Part shown: piece by piece, positions 33,333-42,011 of the stretch | Layout: every line of letters begins with the position of its first letter | Position numbering within the stretch: position 1 is the stretch's first letter | Assembly: GCA_032768795.1 (NCBI GenBank) | Contig: CP136493.1 | Location: 2,356,001-2,420,000 of the forward strand | From: Tremella fuciformis | Taxonomy: Eukaryota; Basidiomycota; Tremellomycetes; Tremellales; Tremellaceae | Length of the DNA: 64,000 bases | Reading direction: 5' to 3' | Translations under genes and position numbers: made by a program | The notes under the pieces: model-generated | What the model was told of the DNA's origin: nothing | The model's input: the letters and a program-made list of their open reading frames with translations, nothing else | The model's database searches: none

Positions 33333-33681
33333 GATTCTGTCTCTTGTTGCGTTCTCGTTCCGTTTCTTGTCCACAACGTCGAGCAGAGAGTACGACAGAC
33401 GAAGATCGCAGCATTTGCTGGACATCCCACCGGGTCATCGCCGCCGGAAGGGGTCCGTTGCCACTCGGTCACCTTCCGGCCGCTCAGTCTGAATGCATGA
33501 CGGTATGCGCGCGCGCAGCGTGGATAGAGCGGTTGCACGATTTGTTACGCAAAGCCACGTCTCAGTCTGGAACAAGGATGCATCACATTCCGATTCCCAG
33601 TCTGCGGCAAAAGACACCCCTCGAGTCGCCCTCCCTCCCCCCCTTTCCCCCACCTGCCTCGCGACCAACAGCCCGACCAGT
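33333..33681. promoter_or_regulatory. Upstream region of the lactonase with 9-bp inverted repeat
   Basis: A GCCGGAAGG arm at 33443-33451 pairs with CCTTCCGGC at 33472-33480 across a 20-nt loop, about 110 bp upstream of the lactonase start. A long pyrimidine run rich in C lies near 33620-33655 before the permease stop codon. No gene is seen. Confidence 0.4.
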
Positions 33682-35445
33682 TTACAGCACAAAGCGGAAG
33701 TTGGCAGCGCGCTCCTCCACCTGCTCATCCCTCTCTCCGGCCGCCACCTGCACATGACCTTCCTTGAGCGCCTCAGACACAGACAAGGTACCGTCTTCCA
33801 GCTTGTGGTTCAGCCTGGTGAGGTAGACGCGCAGGCCGATAGTGACGATGATGCACACGACGGCGAAAGCCAAGTTGGCGGAGAAGGCCATGACGTATCT
33901 CGGGGCCGACTCTGACGGGTACAGGTACGCCGTGAAGACTTGAGCGATATTGCCGAAGGCGTTCACGAAGGAGACCGAGGCAGCGCGCTTAATACGAGGG
34001 CGCATGAGCGTTTTCTGCACCCAGGCCAGAGTCACAGCGTTGGCCCCGTGCCCGCCGGCAATCATGAAGCAGAACGCCACGTATCGGGCTGCGGTGTTGA
34101 GGGTCGACACTGCTCAAGTCAGCGCTCTCCTCTGTATACCGAGCCGACACTGACGAGCGATGATGTAGCCCGTGATGGCCATGACAAGCGGCCACAGAAT
34201 GTACAGCGATGCACCACGCCTTTGGTCGGCAATGACGTTGTTGGCAAAGTTGAGAGCGAAGGAGATGAAGTAGGGCGGGGCCGACATCAGGAGAGTATTG
34301 GTGTTGCTGAACCCGAGAGTCTGGACCACTGGCGGGAGTCAGCGCTGGCCGTTTCCAGGCCTGATTGACTCACCGGATGGGAAGAAGTTGGTCACGGCAC
34401 TACAACACTGAATGAGCATGAAGATGAAGGCAAAGATGTAAAGGCGGAAATCCTTGAAGGCTAGTTTCACCCCGACCTGCCAAGGCTCGTTGTCGACGTC
34501 GGCTTGTCCAATGTCCTCGGCCAGGCGATACTGGGCGAGCGAGCGCTCGGTCTCCGTCATCCAGAAGCGGGTGTTGGACGGATAGTCGGGAAGGATCAGC
34601 ATGCCAACGAGAGCGATGAAGACAGTGATGCTGCCTTCGATGATGAAGATCCATCTGTTGTGTCGTCAGAAATGACCCGCAGAACCTCACTGCTACTTAC
34701 CGCCAAGACTCGAGGCCGCGAACGTGATTGAGCCTGGCGGTGATCCCGGCGCCGATGAGACCGCTGAAGGCGGACCCAATCTGTGTCGCACCGAAGAGGA
34801 AAGCCATGCGTTTGCCGAGTTCCGATCGCTTGTACCAGGTGGACAAGAGGAACAGTGCACCGGGATAGAAAGCGGACTCGACGAAGCCGAGCTGACGATC
34901 AGTCACAGATCTTGAGAAAGGTGCGAGGGGCTTGCGAAGAACCTGCATGCGAGGAGGCCGCCATAGCTGTGGACAGTGCCGGTACAGGCGGAGATGACAC
35001 CCCAAACAGCCATGCAGCACCCGAGGTACAGCGAAGGACGGACGTGAGCAATGAGCAGGTTTGACGGGACCTGCATGATGACGTAGCTGCACAAGTCAGA
35101 CGGCTTTTGGTTGATGGAAACGTAGACCTACCCCAAGAAGAGCAGCGAGACACAGGTCGAATACTGCGTCGAGGTCAGGTGCAGGGTCTTCGAGAGACCC
35201 GCCACCTTGGACGCGGCGATGTTGTTACGGTCGAGGTAGTTCATGATGAAGATCACGAACAGCACGAAAAGCAGACGGAAGTCGAGTTTGCGCTTGAGTC
35301 TCTTCTCGAGGACTTCGCGCTCTTCGACGGTGAGAGCGAGCGCGAGGGCATACGGCGAGTTTGTGCTGTCGTACTGGTCCGACTGCTGTTTACCATGATC
35401 AAGCTCGGTGATTTCCACCTTGTCGTCGTTGAATTGGTTTGACAT
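33682..35445 (-). CDS. MFS anion:cation symporter, allantoate permease (DAL5)/Tna1-like
   Basis: This is a 12-helix plasma-membrane transporter for organic anions such as allantoate, nicotinate or other carboxylates. The start MSNQFNDDKVEITELDHGKQ leads to LKRKLDFRLLFVLFVIFIMNYLDRNNI (first helix with the family's NYLDRNNI), QYSTCVSLLFLG, YVIMQVPSNLLIAHVRPSLYLG, and LGFVESAFYPGALFLLSTWYKRSELGKRMAF. Then come GLESWRWIFIIEGSITV, LPDYPSNTRFWMTE (ACS family signature), FSNTNTLLMSAPPYF, AGGHGANAVTLAWVQKTL and a C-terminal hydrophilic tail. About six introns are present. The substrate could be the acid or lactone degraded by neighbouring enzymes. Confidence 0.85.
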
Positions 35446-35818
35446 GTTGAATTTTGACGGAGGGGGTTGGTCAGTACAGTCTGGAGTGTCTTGCCTTGCT
35501 GAAGACTGAGCGCTGACCAACCCGCCACTCTTGCTTTTATAGGTTCGATGCCAAACAGAGAACACCGGAATCGCGGGAGACCCCTCCGGCTGACCCCACC
35601 GGCGGCCTGCCGTGGGTGGTGACCACAGTGGCCCACGTTGCCGGCGGTTGCTCTCCGTACTGCTGGACATGTGGGGCATGGTCCCGAACCATTGCGTGCT
35701 CCCTCAGATGCAGACCCCGGAACTCTCGGAAACAGACGGACACGAAGATCAGATCAGCAAGATCACCTAGGTTTACAAATGACTAGTGCATGCGAGATCC
35801 GACTATGTGGCTGGGGTT
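35446..35818. promoter_or_regulatory. Upstream region of the anion symporter
   Basis: There is no gene here. Near 35595-35650 GGCGG words alternate with a partly symmetric GTGGG...CCCAC segment, but no exact palindrome of useful length was found. Confidence 0.3.
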
Positions 35819-36784
35819 TCAAGCACACTTGCCCGGTACATCCGTTTCCCCAGCAAGCAGCCTCACCAGACTGTCCACTGCCGTGGTCCCCATCAAGATC
35901 TGGCACTCCTCCGTGCTGCCGCCCACATGCGGCGTCAAGATGATCTTGCCCGACTCGAGCAGCTCGGCGTGCGCGTCTCGTGATGGCGGTTCGATCTCCT
36001 GGACATCCAGCGCGGCACCAAAAACCGTCCCAGCCTTTATAGCTTTTGCCAGAGCTGACTCGTCCACCAAGCCGCCCCGGGCTGTGTTAAGCAGAATTGC
36101 GTTCGGCTTCATGATTGCGAGCTGCTTTTCGCCAATCATGTGGTGGGTAGTCGGGAGGAGAGGTACGTGAAGGGTCACCACGTCCGCTTGTCGGAGCACG
36201 TCCTCGACGCTCTCAGCGCGAATGTGGGGGATGTCAGACCAGGCGTCTGCGGGAAGGACAGGGTCGTAGGCGATGATCTTGGCGTTGACCGCGCCAATCC
36301 ATTTCCGAGCCCCAATTTTGCCGATGTTGCCCATCCCTATGATCCCCACCGTTTTGCCGAAGAGCCCGATACCCAGCATCTTGCTCCGAACGATCTTCTG
36401 GTCCGCGCGAATGGCGCGATCATAGTCGAGCACTCGACGAGCGAGCATCAAGCCCAGGGTCAGAGCCATCTCTGCGACAGTCTCGCTGTTGACCCCGGGT
36501 GTGTTGTAGACCGCAACGCTGTGCGCCTTGGCTGCCGCCAGGTCGATGTTGTCGACTCCTGCGCCCTGTTTGACGATCAGGCGAAGCTGTGGGGCTCGTT
36601 CGAGATCATTTGCAGTGATCTTTGTCTCGGACCGGATGATCAACGCGTCGGCATCTTTGTGCCAGTCCGAAACGGCCGGGTCGTTCGGTCCGACGGCGGA
36701 GATGGAGGAAGCGGCCATGAATGCCTGTTGGGCAGCGTCATGGTACTGGTCGAGCATGTACACCTTGGGAAGTGTGGACGGCAT
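35819..36784 (-). CDS. D-isomer-specific 2-hydroxyacid dehydrogenase (phosphoglycerate dehydrogenase-like)
   Basis: This enzyme oxidises a D-2-hydroxyacid or reduces the 2-keto acid with NAD(P). It is about 321 residues and intronless, unusual for this window. Features are ADALIIRSETKITANDLE, LRLIVKQGAGVDNIDL, YNTPGVNSETVAEMALTLGL, and FGKTVGIIGMGNIGKIGARK (GxGxxG), followed by AYDPVLPADA (an Asp after the fold, as in NAD enzymes). Then come LLNTARGGLVDE (catalytic Arg), FGAALDVQEIEPPS (Glu) and ILTPHVGGSTEE (His). There is no C-terminal ACT domain, so it is shorter than true serine-pathway SerA of many species. The start MPSTLPKVYMLDQ was preferred over an upstream in-frame extension with low-complexity residues. 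It ends near a permease and a fumarylacetoacetase-like gene in the same direction. Confidence 0.88.
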   Translation of the reverse strand: MPSTLPKVYMLDQYHDAAQQAFMAASSISAVGPNDPAVSDWHKDADALIIRSETKITANDLERAPQLRLIVKQGAGVDNIDLAAAKAHSVAVYNTPGVNSETVAEMALTLGLMLARRVLDYDRAIRADQKIVRSKMLGIGLFGKTVGIIGMGNIGKIGARKWIGAVNAKIIAYDPVLPADAWSDIPHIRAESVEDVLRQADVVTLHVPLLPTTHHMIGEKQLAIMKPNAILLNTARGGLVDESALAKAIKAGTVFGAALDVQEIEPPSRDAHAELLESGKIILTPHVGGSTEECQILMGTTAVDSLVRLLAGETDVPGKCA

Positions 36785-37007
36785 GATGCTGTGTTCGTTG
36801 AGCAGAGTGTGATGTTGAAGCAAAAGTATCAGTGAAGGCAGCGATGAGCTATATGCTGCAGCGGGAGGTGGCCGTTTCCGGATCGGAAGGGTCCCGCGGT
36901 CAGTACGGGAGACGACCGAACGGCCGTTGACCTGCCTGTGCGGTAGGTGGACGTTTCCTGGCGACTCGAAATCAGGAGCAACGGGTGATGCATACTGTAT
37001 TGAGGAG

Positions 37008-37961
37008 CTACTGTAGCCATTCGGTCCAGTGGCGACCAACCTCATACCCATCTGTGCTCTGCTCCACGTCCACTTCGAACGAATCCACCACCTTCCCGTC
37101 GGCGAGTGAAAGCGTAGCTATCATGTGCGAACCGGGGTCTACGGTGCTGACTCCCTTGGGAGCACCTGTGAGGATGATGTCGCCTGGACTCAGAGTCATA
37201 AAGGATGACACAAATGCGATCTCCTGTCCAATGGTGTATATGAGGTTCTGCGTTGTGTCATCGCAAACTGTCCTGCCGTCGATCTGGCATACCGTCAGCA
37301 ACCTGTCCCTCGAACAATTCAAGGACCGGTCTAACCTCCAGCTTCAGTCGCACGTTCTGCGGATCCTCTATCTCGTCCAGCTTGATGAAACGGCTGATGG
37401 GCGAGAGGGTGTCGGCGCCTTTACAGATGGCCCAGGGTAGGCCGTTGGCGCGGGCGTGGTCTTGCACAGTCTTGGAGCACATGTCAAGGGCCAATGCTGC
37501 GACCCTCAGCGCTTGAAGACGACTTGTCGAAGCGGCGACTCACCGTACCCGCCTATATGAGACAAGGCATCCGCTATCTTGATATTCTTTCCCCCTTTCC
37601 CAATCACAACGGCAATTTCCACTGTGAACGTCAGCCACGTTCGCGATCAGCCCCATCGCCGTGCCTTCGAAGACCATGCTCGACCCCTTGGGCACCATGA
37701 CAGGCTGACCCGGGGGAGCAAGACTCGATGGCGGCCGCAGGAAGGTCAGAGGTTCCGGGAGGATCTCTGGTTTCTGCGGCGTCAGCGAGATCTCCGCTGT
37801 CTCGAGTATGGTGGACATGCCTTCTCGCCGGGGTAGTTCCATGTGTACGCTTTCCCAATGCCAATCACCTAGTCTGTCAGCCGAGTTCCCAAGATTTCGC
37901 CAAAACATGCCTTGGTCGGCTCGTTCGGGAAACCCAGGCTCCTCGTCAGTTCGGTCGTCAT
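37008..37961 (-). CDS. Fumarylacetoacetate hydrolase (FAH) family enzyme
   Basis: This is a member of the FAH/2-keto-4-pentenoate hydratase fold, which cleaves or decarboxylates oxo-acids using a divalent metal. The start region MTTELTRSLGFPNEPTK is followed by an intron. Then EILPEPLTFLRPPSSLAPPG (substrate and metal lobe), VMVPKGSSMVFEGEIAVVIGKGGKNI (metal-binding Glu residues across a splice near 37640), ALDMCSKTVQDHARANGLPW, and ICKGADTLSPISRF (KG-D-F block) follow. After introns come NLIYTIGQEIAFVSSFMTLSPGDIILTGAPKGV (GD-x-TGTP-like element) and DGKVVDSFEVDVEQS. About five short introns are needed. The exact N-terminal splicing is uncertain. It is divergent from the class II aldolase. 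Confidence 0.8.
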
Positions 37962-38250
37962 GTCGATGATTGTCTATGGTGTATATTGAGAGCTTGCGAT
38001 CGACGTAGGGTAATCAGTTGGGTGATGATCACAAACAACCCGGCCCATCTCGGGGAAGAGGCGTATTCCCGGTGGCCCTCCGGAGCGGAGAACACCTGGG
38101 CGGAACCCTTCCGTCCCAATTGTCAAAGCGGCTGCCAATGCATCTCGTCGGGCTGTACGTGCCCAGTGGGTGATCTGGCCTATAAAATGCATGATATACT
38201 CGTTTGCCATCACTCACATCATTGGCCAAAACCGAGGTAAAGCAGCGACA
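37962..38250. promoter_or_regulatory. Divergent promoter with TCCGGAGCGGA site
   Basis: This is the 289-bp gap between the FAH-family gene and the class II aldolase. TCCGGAGCGGA at 38079-38089 has the TCCG-N3-CGGA form seen in region A promoters. A TATA-like TATAAAATGC lies near 38179, about 70 bp before the aldolase start. Confidence 0.45.
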
Positions 38251-39318
38251 ATGACCAGAGCGAACGGGAACGGTGTCAACGGAGTTAATGGCTCGAACGG
38301 ACATGACGGCAAAGATCACCTGCACCGTAATGCGACATATCAGATGATACACCACGCGCAGGAGAATGGCTATGCCGTCCCAGGCGTATGCGTGTATAGC
38401 CTTGAGGGTGTCATGGCGACAATACGAGCTGCCGAGGAAGCCAGATCACCGGTCATGATCCAGCTCTTCCCGTGGGCCATGCACTTTTACGGCGCAGGCT
38501 TTGTTGAACTGTGCCGGACCATGGCGAGGGCAGCCAGGTCAGTCATCTAGCTTGCCTCTCTAGACGCAGTTACTGATCAAGATTAGTGTACCGGTGGCAG
38601 TACATCTGGATCATTGTCTCAAAGAGTCGGACGCCGAGCTAGCTCTCACAATGCCTTTCGACTCTATCATGTGAGTGTCTGCTACTGAATGCGAATTCGA
38701 GTAACCGAGACTGATGAAAAGGATCGACGGGTCGGCATACGAAGATGAGGCAATGGCGGTCGAGTATTGCCGGCGGATCACCCAGAAAGCACACAAGCTG
38801 GGCATATCCGTCGAGGCAGAGCTCGGGCGGATCGACGGTGGCGAAGACGGCTTGCCGGCGCTGCAACTGCAAGCCTTGATGACGCAGCCGGCAGAAGCGC
38901 TGAGGTTTGTCGAGGAGGTGGGCGTCCAGTTCCTGGCTCCGAGCTTTGGCAACGTTCACGGGCCGTACGGCCCCAAAGGTCCGCAGTGGGACTCGGAACG
39001 GTGCGATCCTTCCAGTGAACTGTGGATCCTGGCTCTGACCCGTACAGACTGTTGGAGATCAAAAGAGCGATCGGGACTAGTGTCCCGCTCGTACTACACG
39101 GCACGACCATCAGCGATGAGTGGTTCAACAAGGCTCTCGAGCTGGGCTTCAGCAAGATCAACATCAACGGCAGCCCCCGCAATATCTCCTACAACGACTA
39201 CCAACAGCGGGAAGCGGGGCGCGGGGAGCAGACGCCTTTCATCGAGGGCAGTATCAGGGAGTACGCCGAAGGGATCATGTACTATATGAGGCTATTCGGC
39301 AGTGCTGGTAAGGCATAG
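38251..39318 (+). CDS. Class II (zinc) fructose-bisphosphate/ketose aldolase family protein
   Basis: This is a metal-dependent aldolase of the FbaA/KbaY family. The start MTRANGNGVNGVNGSN leads a ~28-residue Asn/Gly-rich tail. Then come YQMIHHAQENGYAVPGVCVY, RAAEEARSPVMIQLFPWAMHFYG, and after an intron VPVAVHLDHCLKESDAEL (zinc His and catalytic Asp). TMPFDSIMIDGSAYEDE, KLGISVEAELGRIDGGEDG (Glu), VQFLAPSFGNVHGPYGPKG (zinc His), VPLVLHGTTISDEW (zinc His), and FSKININGSPRNISYND follow. The third zinc site reads HGTT rather than the usual HGGSG, which may change the phosphate site. That makes a non-phosphorylated or unusual ketose substrate plausible. Three introns are present. The neighbours suggest sugar-acid or hydroxy-keto acid cleavage rather than glycolysis. 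Confidence 0.82.
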
Positions 39319-39348
39319 ATGGTGCAATGCATGTGGTATGCATATGTG

Positions 39349-40629
39349 TCATGATCTGATAACCTCCTCGATCGGCTTGGCCTGCCGCAGGATATTGGTG
39401 ATCAGTGTCGGGTAGTCCCACCCGATGGCCTCTGCTGCCATTGTCGTCAGCGAGGCTTGCTGTTCACGGCCTGGACGCCCGGGTCCTGTTGCATTCTGCA
39501 AGGTCTCAGCCGGTGCGAACAACGCCAGTGAGGTGTACTGACGGGCTTCATGTTGACGTCAAACAGTAGGATCGGGCTTTTGGCAATCGCTCGTCGGCAG
39601 TCGATACGGATAGGAGCTGTCGCTTTGCAAAGCGCAGCTACGTGCTCGCAGGCTCTTTGTGCCTCGGGATAAGCCGGATCGTCTTCGTGCTCTTTTGGCG
39701 AGAGAACTCGTGAATTCTGTGTGACTGCGACAACACCATTGTACGGGGCGATTCCTGGAGGTGTCAGCTTGTTCATCCCACACCACCCGCAAATCGAGTG
39801 GTCTTACCGTTCTGATGGTTGAACCGCTCGACAACGGGCAGAGCCCAATAGGAATCCTTTCGGCCGACGCCCTACAGCGTAAGGATGTCAAGCTTCTTGC
39901 TCAGGATGACCTACCTCGTAGTCACCTGGAGGCATGACCGTGACCGTGATCTCTTGGCCTGCGAGGTATTGCTGCAAAGGCTGAGCGCAGTCTTGGTCTC
40001 TCTTCAAGCAAATCGCCTACCTCGCACAGGACGGCATCGGACTCCTTAAGGAGCTTGCCCAGCGTCTCCTGATACTCCGCCTCGGAGCGCACCAGCGTGA
40101 CGCCATGGGAGCCTCGTCCACGTACCGGCTTCAGCACCAGTGGCAGCTGGATAGGCAAGTCCCGTAGTTGCGAATGCGCAGTCAAGAGCGCACTGGCCGG
40201 AAACGACCGAGTCAGACCTGGCTGTTTCGCAAGCCACCGGTTGATCCATTCCTTGTCCTCGAATCGCTCCGTGTCAAGCGGGTTCTGGCCCACCAGTCTC
40301 ACTTTGCGCTTCGCCAGCTCATCGCGCAGGTCCACGAGAGCGTGCCGAGAATGCAGGGTGGTGTTGGCCCACAGGACGGATACACCTTTCTCTTCGACCG
40401 CTTGACGCACACCGGCAATCGTGTCGGGGAACGACCAGTCCGCGTCGACTTCCGGCCGAGGGTGGTCTACCGGGAAGGCGACGTCTTCGCCTTTTGCGGA
40501 CAGGTTGTACGCGAGGTCGGCGCCGCTATCCTGGTAGCCTGGCCATGAGCCGAACACCTAGGAGCGACGAGGGGGAGGACTGACCGCCCGGCTTGAAGGG
40601 CTTGACGACGCCATTGATCGCTGGTACAT
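39349..40629 (-). CDS. ATP-grasp ligase (D-alanine-D-alanine ligase-like)
   Basis: This enzyme should join a carboxylate to an amine or hydroxyl using ATP. Blocks are VFGSWPGYQDSGADLAYNLS at the N-terminal pre-ATP-grasp domain, VLWANTTLHSRH, VRLVGQNPLDTERFEDKEWI, PLVLKPVRGRGSHGVTLV (ATP-binding Lys and glycine-rich loop), EYLAGQEITVTVMPPGDYE, SYWALPVVERFNHQNGIAPYNG, and ILLFDVNMKP joined to NATGPGRPGRE (Mg-binding Asp and Asn). The C-terminus is GWDYPTLITNILRQAKPIEE. About five introns are present. The start is uncertain; ATG at 40629 gives the best spliced N-terminus. It belongs to a fungal group of Ddl-like ligases with no well-known function. A D-2-hydroxyacid dehydrogenase lies nearby. 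Confidence 0.75.
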
Positions 40630-40943
40630 GCCCTCCTTGGTGAAGGATTGCCGTACGTAGCGCTGAGCGGTATAGTCTGAGGGTGGCTCGCATGTCTGTT
40701 GAATCAGTGTTCAGTTAGAATGATGATAAGCACAATGCTGCCCGTCTTTGCGACGGAGATGCCGGCTTTAGCGGTTGGTAGTTACGGGATGGCTCCGCAA
40801 GCTCTTCGGCCATCCCCCGTCTCCACGATGTCTTCTTACACGTCATGCATGCAACTGTATGGTGAGGCTCAAACATGCATACGGTGATCGGAGGTGTGTC
40901 TTGCATCCGTCAGAGCTATAGTGCGATGTGCTCGAAGCTCATT
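40630..40943. other. Intergenic region upstream of the ATP-grasp gene
   Basis: This 314-bp region lies between the ATP-grasp start and the stop of the RraA-like gene, both on the minus strand. I see no additional gene or repeat. Confidence 0.35.
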
Positions 40944-41757
40944 TCACTTCTTCCCGCGATGCGCCGCAAACGCCTCATGCAGTACTCGCCCATTCCGAAG
41001 ATCCGCAGCGACCTTCTGGTCCGCCTCAACGATACCAGGTATCAGCTCCAGCGCCTTCTCCGCCAGATCTTTCGGCAAGCACACGACACCGTCAATGTCG
41101 GCGATGATGTAGTCTCCTGGGTACACCCAAGCTTCTTGGTCTTCCGACGCGAGTCTGACGGGAACGTTGGTCTCGCTCGGACGAGCGACCTCTCCGCTCG
41201 GGGTGGTACCGACTCCTTTGCAGAACACCTTCCGAGATCAGCACTCGATGCTGCAAGTCTGAGGTGGTGCTTACTGGATACCCGAGACTACGATGCTCGT
41301 TCAGATCTCGCACCTTGCCGTCCACGATGGTTCCTACCGCTCCTAGGTATTGCGCCCGGGTCGACAACAAGCCGCCGTAGAAGGCATTCGGCATCTTGGG
41401 CCCGGTGATGAACACCACTGCTCCCTTTGGCACCCCGTCGATCTGTCACGCATCAGCTTCACCGGGTTTCCGCAGAGTGAAGGGGTCTCACGTAGTGGCC
41501 TGCCGGCTTGGGGTCGTTGACGTGGTTGTTGCGCACAAACTTGACCGTGTATGCTGGGCCGACGATCTTTGTGTCCCCGTCTAGCCAACCAGGGGAGTAC
41601 ATCATGATGTCTGCCAAGTTACCGCCGTGGGGGTGTTTGAGCTTGAGCAGCGCGTCGGCCACCTGGCAGGTGAGCGGGAGCCAACACTGGACATGCCAGA
41701 TGATCGGCTCACATCGCAAGAAGTGTATTGCTGTAGAGACTCGACGATCGAGTCCAT
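40944..41757 (-). CDS. RraA-like protein, 4-hydroxy-4-methyl-2-oxoglutarate/4-carboxy-4-hydroxy-2-oxoadipate aldolase family
   Basis: This is a class II pyruvate aldolase-like fold, cleaving hydroxy-oxo acids to pyruvate and an oxo product. The start MDSIVESLQQYTSC is joined across an intron to QVADALLKLKHPHGGNLADI, then YSPGWLDGDTKIVGPAYTVKF, IDGVPKGAVVFITGPKMPNAFYGGLLSTRA, YLGAVGTIVDGKVRDLNEHR (the G-x-V-x-DG-x-x-RD metal/substrate motif), and SLGYPVFCKGVGTTP. VYPGDYIIADIDGVVCLP and a final helix rich in Ala and Glu follow. The G..VDG..RD element is that of LigK/ProA HMG/CHA aldolases, whereas bacterial RraA ribonuclease inhibitors differ in context. Three introns were seen. With the LigI-like lactonase it could form the tail of a protocatechuate-type pathway. 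Confidence 0.85.
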
Positions 41758-42011
41758 GCTGGTGTAAGTGATCACGAGCAGCGAAGAAGAGGTACAACAG
41801 GACGTCGAGCATCGTGTACAAGGCGTAATATAACTGCTTTGGCTGAGTACGGGGGCGACCCGCTCGACGCGGGAGGCTCCCGTCCCGCCTCTCTCGAGAA
41901 AGAAGGCCCGGCTAATAGCTCTTTCGGGGTAACAACCCTGTCTGAGCATCTCGCCGCGGGCTTTGATGCGATGACTTCTCCTGATCCATCCAACGCGACT
42001 CAAAATTTACC

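Noticed and set aside
35819..37051. A longer N-terminus for the D-2-hydroxyacid dehydrogenase, starting near 37051
   Set aside because: The extra ~89 residues are Ser/Pro/Arg-rich and lie in the upstream intergenic region. The family's first strand begins just after the ATG at 36784.
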